In this document: positions 1-9,685 of the stretch, piece by piece
Layout: each line of letters starts with the position of its first letter
Numbering within the stretch: position 1 is the first letter of the stretch
Assembly (NCBI GenBank): GCA_012862575.1
Contig: BLSF01000008.1
Span: forward strand, 682,001-746,000
Direction of reading: 5' to 3'
From: Parietichytrium sp. I65-24A
Taxonomy: Eukaryota; Sar; Bigyra; Thraustochytrida; Thraustochytriidae
DNA: 64,000 nucleotides
Notes under the pieces: model-generated
Databases searched by the model: none
Told to the model about the DNA's origin: nothing
The model's input: the letters and a program-made list of their open reading frames with translations, nothing else
Made by a program: the position numbers and the translations under genes

Positions 1-83
1 AATGACAATGACAATGACAATGACAATGACAATGACAATGACAATGACAATGACAATGACAATGACAATGACAATGACAATGA
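1..83. repeat. AATGAC hexanucleotide satellite
   Basis: Almost fourteen perfect copies of AATGAC run from the first base of the window, so the array probably continues to the left. A short related stretch in the opposite orientation lies near 1785-1805. The same six-base theme (AATGAC/AATGGC) reappears inside the RCC1-like gene, where it is translated as Asn-Gly and Asn-Asp repeats. Confidence 0.95.
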
Positions 84-2629
84 TTGAAAGTTACACTAGT
101 CACGCCATGTCACGCCTGCCGTGAAGTTGCTTTCACAGTCAGAGGATGTCAGGGTGACCTTTATTCTTTTCTCCCAGTCGTGTCTGCAGACTAACCAACT
201 TAGGCCGCCATTGAAAGAGAGCACCGGGAAACAGCAACGAGCAAAGCCCACGGTCAGCATTGTCAGCATTCGCCATCACTCACGATTCCCCTATATTCCC
301 CTATCCTTTCCCCACTTACGCTCTCGATTGCTCGCAAAAAGTCACGGAGACTGTTTGTAAACTTGGTACCGCGGTGCATTCCCGCGTTGGTGCGCTTATT
401 CGGTGAGGTGTGCAGCCTCAGGCTGCCAGTTTACCGATGGATTCCCTGCACTGTATCGCTTGCAGAAACGCTTTCAGAAAACCTTCACAGCACTTTTTTT
501 TTCAACGACTTGCACACTCGCACGCCTCTTCTACATTTTTATATTTAATAAAATTGAGTGCATGAAGGCATGTAGGCATGTAGGGTTGTTCAGCTCATTG
601 TTCAACTGAACTGACAGTGAATATTCGTCGCGGACAAGGTCTTGTTCGGAGACTTCTCACGACCGACAACCTACTTAACGAGGCGTTTTCATCTAGGAGC
701 TCTCTAATTTTAACTATACTAGCTCTAGTGGTTAGAGCGAGAGTGTGTACGGGGGGAGAGTGTGCGCCAGCTTCACTACACCACGTGAGGTGGATCCGAG
801 GGACGAGTCCAAGTATTCAAAGGAACAGCGTGTGTGGTGTGCTTATGCTTCTCTCACGACTCTCACGATGGCATCCGCTGCCACCTCCTGTGGCGGTGCC
901 TTGTCCTTGATCAAGAGTTGTTCAAAGTGTTTTCTCCTGTAAACCCACTCGCTTTTCACGTATTTGCGACCTTGTTCACAAGACCCAGGTTTGGTAAGAA
1001 GGAAACGGGTGTTTCGAGTAGTAAAAAAAAATGGGTCAAATCATGTCAAATCTGCGCACACCCAACGCTCTCCATTTTGCCAAACAACAATGAATTTTCC
1101 GCTTAACAAATGCTATACTTACTAACTAAAGCATTGGTTAGCTAAAATAGAAAATTAAAATCGAGCACTGCGAAACTGCGAAAAGGAAAGGATTTGGAAA
1201 ATTGCACATTCATCCGAGTCCTTGATTGATTGATTGATTGAGTAGGTTGAATTATGTTGAGTTATGTTTGAGTGATTGATCTCATTGATCCAACGAATAA
1301 ATTCTTAGATAGGGTTTAAGATAGGACCCAAGTCCTGTAAATCAGCACTTAATCGAAGCTGTGAACATGCTCTTAGACCGAATTGTATGTTGCGATTTAG
1401 AAGTTGTTGTGTATTTTTTCCAGAATTCAGTTGAGAGTGAAAGATCCCAAAACTCCCAGACCCGTACTAGACCTCATTAAACTCGTTCTTCGGCTTTGGC
1501 TGGACTCCGAACACTCGGATCAATTCTCCATCATCCTACACTCTTGATTTTGTCCCTGATCGAGGAGTGAAAGGTCCATTTGCTTTCTTTTCTTCCTTCT
1601 CAATTAAAATTGAAATCAATCAATCAAATCGAATGCAAATATGACCCAAATCAAAGAAAACTGAATGAGCTTTGATCGCATGTGATCGCTTTGATTCGCA
1701 TTTGATCGCTTGATTCTTTTGCCCTCTTCCACTGTTGCCTGTTACCTGTGGCCTGTAGCCCTCCCAACCTCTCCAAGACGACATTGTCATTGACATTGAC
1801 ATTGACTCGCCCGACTCACCGAGGGGCTCGGAGTTGGTGCGAGTCTGAGAGGAAGACAGTCGCCGTGCGTGTGACCCGCGAAAGGAGAGTTTAACTAGTC
1901 TTCAACGGTGCGTACCGTAGTACTACCTAGTCGAGTCCGAGAGTCTCTAGTGGCCAGTTCAGAGGAACGGTTAGTGCTCAGCATCGGGCTGGAATCTCCG
2001 TCCAGCGATCCTCACACGTGCAACCCGTTCACAGATCTTGTGCGCGCCGCATAAAGGTCTCGTAGTCCATTCACTCACACTCACACACGTTTTGCAACTC
2101 GACCAGCCAGCAAGTCTTTAAATAAAAGCACTCCCCATCTCATCCTTCCACGAAAGAGTCGAGCCACGAAAGGGCACAATTCTACCCGATCATAAAATAC
2201 CTAATCGCCCTGTATGCTTTGACGACTAAGCTCCACTTCTTCGGGCGCTGTCCCAGGCTGATTTGGGAAGAAGCGTACAAAATCAAAAGAGAAAAAGACG
2301 GGCCTCCTCTCAGTCCTCTCTCCTTTGTCACCCCTCCCTCTCCTCTGTCTCCTCCATCCCTCCTCTCTCCCTCTTCAGTCCAGTCCACCTCACACCACTA
2401 GAACTAGACCAAACTGCACTTTACTTGCGGACGTGTGCAACCAACACGTCAGTCAACCACATAGCATAAAGGATAAGACTTTAACCGTGCGCTACCAGGA
2501 TCGATAAGAATACCCAGCCGTGGACGCGCAACGTGACAAGACGAGCATGCGGCAGACCCCAAACGCACAAGCAAGCAAATAGTGAAGAAGTCACCGTCGT
2601 TCTCGTGCACAAAGCAAAACCCAGTCAAG
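84..2629. other. Intergenic region with one dispersed repeat
   Basis: I see no supportable gene here; all frames are short and lack recognisable domains. Bases about 130-233 are a copy of a dispersed repeat that recurs near 41265-41371. TGATT and TCAATCAA stutters occur near 1225-1245 and 1615-1630. Bases 2295-2395 are strongly pyrimidine-rich and precede the secreted-protein gene by about 240 bases, so they could belong to its promoter or 5' UTR (inference). Confidence 0.6.
130..233. repeat. Dispersed repeat, copy A
   Basis: This segment contains the blocks GGATGTCAGGG, CCTTTATTCTT, CTCCCAGTCGTGTCTGC and a block ending in ACTTAGGCCGCCATTGAAA. All of these recur near 41265-41371, partly rearranged and partly duplicated. 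No coding capacity or terminal inverted repeats are visible. It may be a fragment of a non-autonomous mobile element. Confidence 0.75.
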
Positions 2630-3103
2630 ATGAAGTTCTCCAACGCCCTTCTCGCTGTCACTGTTGGAGCAGTCAGCGCATCCTCTGCTGCTGCTGATAA
2701 CATTACAGATCAGTTCGACGCGCTTGCCAATAACATGGTCTGTGCCAAGGCAAACTGCACCACATATGTCGATGCATGCTCTAACTCCACCACGTGCGCT
2801 AGCAGCGTATTGTCTCTTTTCAATCTATTTGAGAACGGCGCAACCGTCAGCGCATTCCAGACCTTTCTGGTCGGCGCTTCTTCCGAGCAGGATACCATGG
2901 CTCTGCTCTCGTGCTCAGCTTGCCAGTGCCCTTCCGACTACGCGGCTCTTGGCCTCGACCCAACCAAGAACGCCACCACCTATGCGGCTATTGATGCGGC
3001 TCTCTGCTCCTCTGTCGAGACTTCTGCACCTACCTCCGGCGCATCCACCGCTGGAGCCCTGTTGACTGCTTCCGTCGCAGCACTCCTCGCTCGCTTCATG
3101 TGA
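2630..3103 (+). CDS. Small secreted Cys-rich protein, probably GPI-anchored
   Basis: The 157-residue product starts at the ATG at 2630, which follows AGTCAAG. Upstream in-frame codons contain no ATG. Residues 1-22 form a clear signal peptide (MKFS, then a hydrophobic Ala/Val stretch ending SSAAA). The mature part has eight cysteines, including an SCSACQC cluster near residue 104, and several N-glycosylation sequons (NIT, NCT, NST, NAT). Residues 135-157 are a Ser/Thr/Gly segment followed by a hydrophobic tail ending LLARFM, as expected of a GPI-attachment signal. The Cys-rich small helical character recalls elicitin-like proteins, but the Cys spacing is not a clear match, so the family is unassigned. 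The C-terminus is similar to that of the partial gene ending at 40251, so the two are probably relatives. Likely role: cell-surface protein (inference). Confidence 0.85.
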   Translation: MKFSNALLAVTVGAVSASSAAADNITDQFDALANNMVCAKANCTTYVDACSNSTTCASSVLSLFNLFENGATVSAFQTFLVGASSEQDTMALLSCSACQCPSDYAALGLDPTKNATTYAAIDAALCSSVETSAPTSGASTAGALLTASVAALLARFM

Positions 3104-3827
3104 ATGCCAAGTATATAACTATCTAATATTCTATTTGTCAAAAGTGCAGTTGTGTTCCTATCTCAGAAGTCCTTTTCTTTCCATCCACCGCGCGTTGGCA
3201 GGTGGTTCCCATGAATGAGTGCTGCAACTGGGCCAGTGACTCACACAGAGGCCGGCCAAAGAAAGGCAGCTTTTTTTTTACTAAAGCCTTGATCGTGTCT
3301 TGCCGTCTGGATGCTTCTCGGCTTCAAATGAGACGTGTTCGCGCCGCTGGAAATCGACAACAAGAAATCTGTGGCCAGGGAGAGCATTGTTCTGTGGACG
3401 AGTTCCTGTGCAAGGCCTTGTTTCGGTCTTTCAACCAACAAAATGAACGTAGACTCTTGCTCCACGTTCCGCCCTTCGCCCTTGATTTGACGAGGACATC
3501 AGATCCGCGGCCGGAGACAAAGAGTGTAGAAGAGCGCACAGCGTAGAACCGAGGGGATGAATGACAAACAAATCACCAACCAACAGAATGAAATAATTAA
3601 TCCATTTAGTCAGAAAAGTCAGGTGTGAGAAAAGTAGAAGAGAATTAAAAACCAATATACATATTAGGGAAGAATTGACACGGCTAAACACCTGACCACA
3701 GACACCGAAAAACCCAGGCGCTCAAGTGCGCGGAACAAGGTGAACGGCCATGACGTATTATTATTGTGGCGACAGTTGTCACTGTTCATAAGGAGCACTT
3801 GCACATTGTGACACCCGCACAAGCGCT
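3104..3827. other. Convergent intergenic region
   Basis: This is the space between the 3' ends of the secreted-protein gene and the HMG-box gene. It should contain both 3' UTRs. Short frames on either strand show no domains or convincing starts, and I see no RNA gene. Confidence 0.6.
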
Positions 3828-4332
3828 TTACTTTTTCACACGTCCAGCGCGAGCCTTCTTTGGTGGCGCTGCAGCGTCCTTAAATGCCTTCATCTCGGAT
3901 TCGTACCGTTTCTTATCAACAGCAGCCATTTTCTCATACTTTTCGCGATCTGACCCACTGACCTCCTTCCAGCGTTTTCCGATCTCGGTACTCACATCAG
4001 GGAGCTTGAAGTCAGGATTCTCCTGGCGCACGATTGGGCGCACATCGTTTGCGTAAAAAATATACGCAGACCTTGGCCTCTTTGGCTGTAACCGCACCCC
4101 AACAAGACAAACCATCAACATCAACGTCAGCCAATCTTTAATAAAAAACCATCAAATTCCTCCCGCGCGCTCGCGCATCCTTTCCCCTCTGCCCCTTCCC
4201 TTTGGCCAAGCCGAGCATTCAACGTTACTGCCCCCACATACATGTCTCACGTCTCTAGCGGTAAAATTGGTCCTGTTCACCAACTCACTCACTCACCTTG
4301 GTCGCTTCTGGCTCCTTAGCTGCGCGTGGCAT
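3828..4332 (-). CDS. HMG-box DNA-binding protein (two exons)
   Basis: Exon 1 (4332-4297) encodes MPRAAKEPEATK. Exon 2 (4085-3828) encodes one HMG box from PKRPRSAYIFY to about residue 80, then a short basic tail (PPKKARAGRVKK). The joined product is 97 residues, the size of NHP6/HMGB single-box proteins, which bind and bend DNA without sequence specificity and act in chromatin and as FACT partners. The key box residues are present: the PKRP start, the aromatic pair in AYIFY, the W in GKRW, and Y residues in the third helix. Exon 2 alone has a poor alternative N-terminus (MMLMVCLVG) that is really intron; the splice restores a typical basic N-terminus. The family call is very secure. The start is supported by AAG before ATG and by the perfect splice. 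Confidence 0.93.
4086..4296 (-). other. Spliceosomal intron of the HMG-box gene
   Basis: A 211-base GT-AG intron in phase 0. The donor reads AAG|GTGAGTGAGTGAG, and the acceptor ends GTTACAG just before CCAAAGAGGCC. Splicing joins EATK to PKRPRSAY, which is exactly the usual N-terminal boundary of an HMG box. The donor is itself part of a GTGA stutter. Confidence 0.9.
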
Positions 4333-6379
4333 CTTTCTTGTCCGGCTGATAAGTTGACGGCGTCGCAAAGATACGTTCAAGTGCTCAAACTCGTTTGGGT
4401 TCTGTCCATGGTCGCTCTCCCGAGTTCCATCACAACCGCAACAAGCTTGGTTCTGAACGCCGGCTGGGCACATCGCCAAACAGCCATACTGGACATGTGG
4501 GCTCCGCAAATCCGCCCTCCTCACTCGCTGTATCGGTTGCATTTCGCTGGCCGGCACCCTCCCGTTGCAAGAAAGTGGGAGACTCTGTGGCAGGGGGGAG
4601 GAAAAATGCTGAATGCTGGGGGCTGCTCTCTGGATGGCGGGGGGAAACAGGAGCGTCCCACCACAAGAATTTTCCTCCTGTTCTGCGATGCCTATAGATT
4701 TGAGACAACCAATTGATTCGCGAGTCAAAGAGAGTCTGATGCTGGTCCGAACATTTCCGCCATAATGAGGTGGCAATCTATAATCCGCACCATATGGTTA
4801 CATATGCCTCCGTTAAGACACAACAAGTGACATCGGGCGAGCATTATGACAAGAAGGCTGCAGGCGGTTTTCCCATACAATTGACATGGGATTTGTCCGT
4901 GAAGGAGACTGGCACATCTGGAAAATATAAAAGTTTTTCCCACGCGGATTCACCTTGAACATGGCTCGACGAACTATCTGGAATCGAGCCAACTTCACAA
5001 ACCGTATTTTGAAGTATGCAATTATTCAAGATACGTATTTGAAAATAACACCAGATATCGCGACGGTTCTTTCTGTTCCTGATACTAGTCTATTAAGTCT
5101 AGCTAGCTAGTTGTTAATAGTCAGTTATAATAGGCAAGTTGTTGTAGATCCATAGCCATCCTTAAGTCTCGAGCCATGCGCATTTAGCTACTCTCAACTA
5201 GCGAGCTAGTCTACTAGCTGTCTGGAAGGAATTAACACTAAGTCCCCAGATCACCGTTTTCTTTTTCAACCATCTATAGTCCTCGGTAGCGCAAAGCGGT
5301 AATCCCTCCGAGTTTGGTTGGGCGTTCCAAGTTCATCACAGTCAGCCACTTCTCAAGATTCTCAAGTGGCGATCGGGGCGATCGGGGCGGAGTTTACATT
5401 TGCATCAGCGCCGTGTATGGCTCTTCTATATCATCCGGTAGGATCGGTGCCAAGTGGCTCTGCGTGTAACAATGAAACTAACACACTTACTCTCTCCAGG
5501 GCCTCTAATATCTCTCTTCTAGCTTGGTAGGCCTTTCTAATGTTGCAAATAGCCCAGCTACACTGCTTCTTCAGGAGCGCAAATAAAAGGTGAGGAGCTA
5601 AGTTTAGCCCCTTCGAAAAATGGAGCCGTCAGCTTTATGAGGCCAAGCTAAGAAAGCAAGCCTTTTAGTCTCCGGATCAAATTAGGAACGCTAGCCACCA
5701 ATGTTCCCTCACAAATGACGATTACCCGGAATTCTAATATCAGGAATCTGCCAGTGAGATAAGTGGTAGCAATGAATTTGTGAGGAGAAAGACTGCTCTG
5801 TACTTCGAACCTAGGTGATCCAAAACCTCACAAGTAATTCAGAAGAACAGAAATTCTGAACAGAATAAATCACTGAACAGGGAGTTAATTTATTAGCTCT
5901 TGCGGTAGAGAAGCATTATCACCCGGAGGGGGTGTAATCGCGTGGGACTGTGGTGGAGGAAGGAGCGTTGAGCTAAGCAAACCCTTATCTGACGCCCCTC
6001 TGAGGGTCCTATAGAGGAGCCCTTCAAGTCGTCAGCTTACATGAGGAAGCCGCCTCTCCTCACAATAGTAAACACCACACTCGTGACAACAGTCTCCAAC
6101 AATTGCGCCGACCAAAGAATGAATGAGTACTGACTGACTGAGTGAGTGAACGAACGAAAAGGCGGACGCCGAGTACACAAGCACACAGCACACAGCACAC
6201 AGCACACAGCACACAGCACACAGCACACAGCAGCAAGGAGCAGGTTGGAGCCTGTGGGAGCGTGAGCCTGGGCCAGGGATCTGGGGAAAGGAAAGAGTGA
6301 GCAGCGGCGAAGACCAGCTCGGGACGCTGGCAGCTGAGCAAAGTGACGAATTTCTTTCTTCTTTGCAGGTGGGAGAAAA
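4333..6379. other. Divergent intergenic region, CTAG-rich
   Basis: About 2 kb separate the HMG-box gene (leftward) from the histidine kinase gene (rightward). I see no supportable gene. Clusters of TAGCTAGCTAG and CTAGCGAGCTAG occur at 5098-5225. A CACACAG-type array occupies 6181-6232, and GACT/GAGT/GAAC stutters lie at 6131-6160. A pyrimidine tract ending in CAG (about 6350-6368) looks like a 3' splice site 11 bases before the kinase ATG, so the kinase may have a 5' UTR intron here. Confidence 0.6.
6181..6232. repeat. CACAGCA 7-bp tandem array upstream of the histidine kinase
   Basis: About seven copies of the 7-base unit CACAGCA, ending about 150 bases before the ATG at 6380. It lies in the presumed promoter or 5' UTR. 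Confidence 0.95.
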
Positions 6380-9006
6380 ATGTTGACGTTCTCTGTGCAG
6401 TCGCTGAAGAGCACGTCCATTGCCCTGGCCGACTCGGACACCTTTCGCCTGCTCGAATGGAGCGCTCCGTTTCAAAATTTGGTGCTCGAAGGGCGAAATT
6501 TCGACAACCGGGAAAACGTATATCTGTCGGACTCGCTGTTCCTCTCGGACGAGGAGATCTCCAGAGCTTTCGAGTCGACAGTGCAGCTCAACAAACGGCT
6601 CAACCCTGACGTGATGAGTCCCGTCTCGAGATGGGTGGCTGTGGTGCTGCACCACACCAAAATCATGGGTAAAAAGTACTTTATAGTCGAGGTTTCTGAT
6701 GTTGATGCGAAGGTTCTGGCAGAGGAACAGTTTACTGGCTGCCTCGAGACCTCCTTCGACGGCTTCTGGGACTGGCACATCCAAGCTGATCATGAGTACA
6801 TGTCGCCCCAATTCTGGCGCATGTTCGGATACGAGCCCGAGGAGAAAGAGCACAAACCGAGCGCATGGATGGACATGATTTTTAAGGAAGACCTGGAGAA
6901 AGCAATGGTGAATTTAAATAAACACGTCGAGAGTCGGGGAGCGCATCCGTACTTCCAAGAGGTCCGCTATCGACACAAAAATGGATCAACTGTGTGGGTC
7001 CGTTGCAAAGGCCGCGTCACAGAGTTTTCAGATGATGGCACTGCCGTGAGGATGATTGGAACACATACTGACATTACTGAACTCAAGAGGCAAGCCGAAG
7101 AGGAACGCAATCTCAGACGCGTCATCGAAGAGCAAAGTCGGCTAATGCAAGCCCGTGCAAGGGAGCTTGAGGAGCTCATCAATCGAGCGAACGCCCCGGT
7201 CCTTGGCGTTGACACGAATGGGTACATCACGCACTGGAATCAATGCCTTGCAAAGCTCACGGGGTACGAGTCCAAGGACTCCATTGGCCAGCCACTGAAA
7301 GACTTTTGCTTGCCGGAGAGCTGCGAACAGGTCAACGACTTTTTGAAATCTAACAGAACCAAAAAGCAAGTAAATAATGCCACCGTGCGGTTCAGACGAA
7401 AGTATGTCAAGGTGTCTGACACAAATGTGGTAGACGAGCTCTCGGTGTGCATACTCGCAAACAGCACAGTGAGGTACGACACTGACGAGAAACCTGTTGG
7501 CGGCTTCATGCTCGGGCAGGATCTCACTCAGGTGAAACTCGCTACGGCAGAAGTCATCCAAGAAGCCTCCAAGGCCAAAGCGGAAAAGGCTTTGAATGAG
7601 TATGTCGCTCATGAAATCAGAAATCCCGTATTTGCGGCCCAGAGCGCAGCAAACTTTCTGTCTGACGAATTGGGTTTCCTCAAGACCCTCATCACAGACG
7701 AAACCTTTGGAACTTTAAAGACCTCTATGACCCTGGACCAATCCCAAATCGAGTCTGTGTCCAAAACTCTTCAGTCTATCCGACAGGATGCTACGATCAT
7801 CCAGTCAAGCCTAGGGTATATGTGTGACCTTTTAACATCCCTGTTGGACCTCAACAAATTCTTGGATGGATTTACCGAGAGCAAGTCAGAGGAAATACAT
7901 ATTCTGAAAGATGTGGTAAACCCGGTGTTGAGCATGCTAAGGCGGCGTTGCTCTGAGAAGGTCACCATCAACGTACGCGTAGATGCTGGCTGCGAAGACC
8001 CTTGTATCATCGGAGACTGTACAAGACTTCGGCAGGTCGTGACCAACATGCTCTCGAACGCTCTAAAATTCACCGTCAAAGGCTGGGTTACAATACGTAT
8101 CGAATGTGTCCAAGACTCGCTGTCTATCGCCTTCGAAGATACTGGCCCTGGCGTACCGAAAAGTGAAGAGCAGAACCTCTTCAAGCGATTCTCTCAAGTC
8201 GCTGGCCAAAAGCAAGGTAGCGGAATCGGGTTGTACCTCACCAAGCTCGTCGTGGAGCGCCTGGGCGGGAGTGTCAGCCTGGATACATCATATCGGTCCT
8301 CACACCCGGAGTTTTCCGGAGCCCGATTTCTAATTCGTTTACCCTTCCCTAATTACTCGCAGCCGTTGATCGCAGAACGGCCCGCTCAAACATCCGTCCC
8401 TGCCGCCACGCCAGAGCTGGTCGAATTAAAAAATAGCGTGTTCAAGGTTTTACTCGTTGATGATGATCCGGCGATTCGACTTGTGCTCTCCAGACGGCTT
8501 CAGAAAATTCTTCCCCGGAGCAGCATACTGGTTGCGAGTTCCGGAGAAGAATGCTTGGAGGTCTCCAAGCGTCAAAACTTTGACTTGTTCTTTATAGATG
8601 AATATATGCCCATGGTAAGTCCATCGTCGCTGTATTAGCTGCTCTAGCTAGCTCGCTAGCTCGTGAGGAGCGGCCCTTTTTTGTTTTGTCATTTTCACTG
8701 ATCTGGAAACTGACGACATGTTCTGGACATCAAATCGCGTAGTCGGGAGGAGAGCTGCTAGGAACGGAGACCATTAAGATACTGCGGGATCGTGGTGTCT
8801 CGGCGCCCATTATCGGGGTCTCGGGCAACCAAATTGTCGACAAACATCTTCAATGCGGCGCAAACTTGTCGTGGCAGAAACCGATTCCTTCTGACTCCAA
8901 AATTTTGCAGGAGCTCGCCAAACTTCTCAAGCCACGAGATAGAAAGCGAGCCCACCACGAAGAGACAGTTCTCCCAAACAAGCACTCTCGAATACAGCCC
9001 GCGTAA
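6380..9006 (+). CDS. PAS-domain hybrid histidine kinase (two exons)
   Basis: Exons 6380-8614 and 8743-9006 join to an 832-residue protein. Residues 1-120 are unassigned. A PAS fold lies at about 126-237 (FDGFWDWHI, ending GTHTDITELKR), followed by a coiled-coil linker and a second PAS at about 267-385. The dimerisation/phosphotransfer box is EYVAHEIRNP with His411. The catalytic domain shows the N box around Asn560, the G1 box DTGPGVP at 587 and the G2 box GSGIG at 613. The receiver domain starts at VLLVDDD (690-696), has the phosphoacceptor Asp740 in FIDEYMPM, Ser772, and the conserved Lys791 in QKP, the last two from exon 2. All catalytic residues are present, so an active phosphorelay sensor is likely. 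No membrane span is seen, so it should be cytosolic. The signal sensed is unknown. An HPt partner is not in the window. Confidence 0.93.
8615..8742 (+). other. Intron in the receiver domain of the histidine kinase
   Basis: A 128-base phase-0 intron. The donor follows CCCATG as GTAAGT; the acceptor is CGCGTAG before TCGGGAGG. Reading through it hits a stop at once, while splicing continues the receiver fold (GGELLGTETIK, APIIGVSGN, WQKPIP) and supplies its conserved Lys. Confidence 0.92.
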
Positions 9007-9685
9007 ATTCATTGCATGCTTGCAGGGCATTCATCTTGTTTGTAATTTATACTCATTAACCTGATTGACCAAGCGCGATCATCCGAGCCGAACTTGTCGC
9101 CGCCGTGTCTGTAGCGAATCTCTGCGGGTTCATTTCCGCGTATATTCGCTTCACCTTGCATTCGCCCTGTCACGGGGGGGGGGGCTAAACGCCGTCTGCT
9201 CAAGAGGCATGGTCTGCGTGACTTCCCTACTCTATTTCAATTTGCTCGAGATGAAAGCGATACATACAGTTCTAACACGAAATCAAAAACGTTTTGTTAC
9301 GCAGATGCGAATGGAAGATAGCAAATCAAGACATATGGACCAAAGATGGGTCTGGCGGCGAGATGTAGTACAACCGTCGCTTTTCTTCTATCTCTCTAAT
9401 ATCTCTTCCCTTCCTTTCCACGTCCTTGTATGTCCTTCTTCTCACAGTAAACAGTGAAATCCTTGCCTTTGCTCATCACTCTCAGTCTCTACGTCCAAAA
9501 AGCGAGGACACCACAACCCACACAGTCGCGCGCACGTACGCACGTACGCACGTACGAACGTACGAACGTAGGCAGGCCCAGCAACCCGAGCGGAGGGTGG
9601 AGGGTGGAGGGTGGAAGGAGTCGACAAGAGAAGAGAAGAGGGCACAGGGGAAGAGACAAGATATTAAGAAAGGCGCTCGACAGCG
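9007..9685. other. Intergenic region with tandem repeats before the RCC1-like gene
   Basis: No gene seen. A run of nine G lies at 9176-9184. An 8-base CGCACGTA-type array occupies 9531-9570, and a GGAGGGT 7-base array occupies 9592-9615. The next ATG is at 9686. Confidence 0.65.
9531..9615. repeat. CGCACGTA (8 bp) and GGAGGGT (7 bp) arrays
   Basis: Two adjacent short tandem arrays lie at 9531-9570 and 9592-9615, within 160 bases upstream of the RCC1-like start codon, probably in its 5' UTR or core promoter. Confidence 0.9.

Noticed and set aside
1-83. A CRISPR array or telomere repeat
   Set aside because: The units are six bases with no spacers, so it is not CRISPR, and AATGAC is not a known telomere repeat.
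5281-5345. A possible tRNA-like fold
   Set aside because: CTCGG/CCGAG can pair, but there is no proper acceptor stem, anticodon arm or GGTTCGA-type T-arm.
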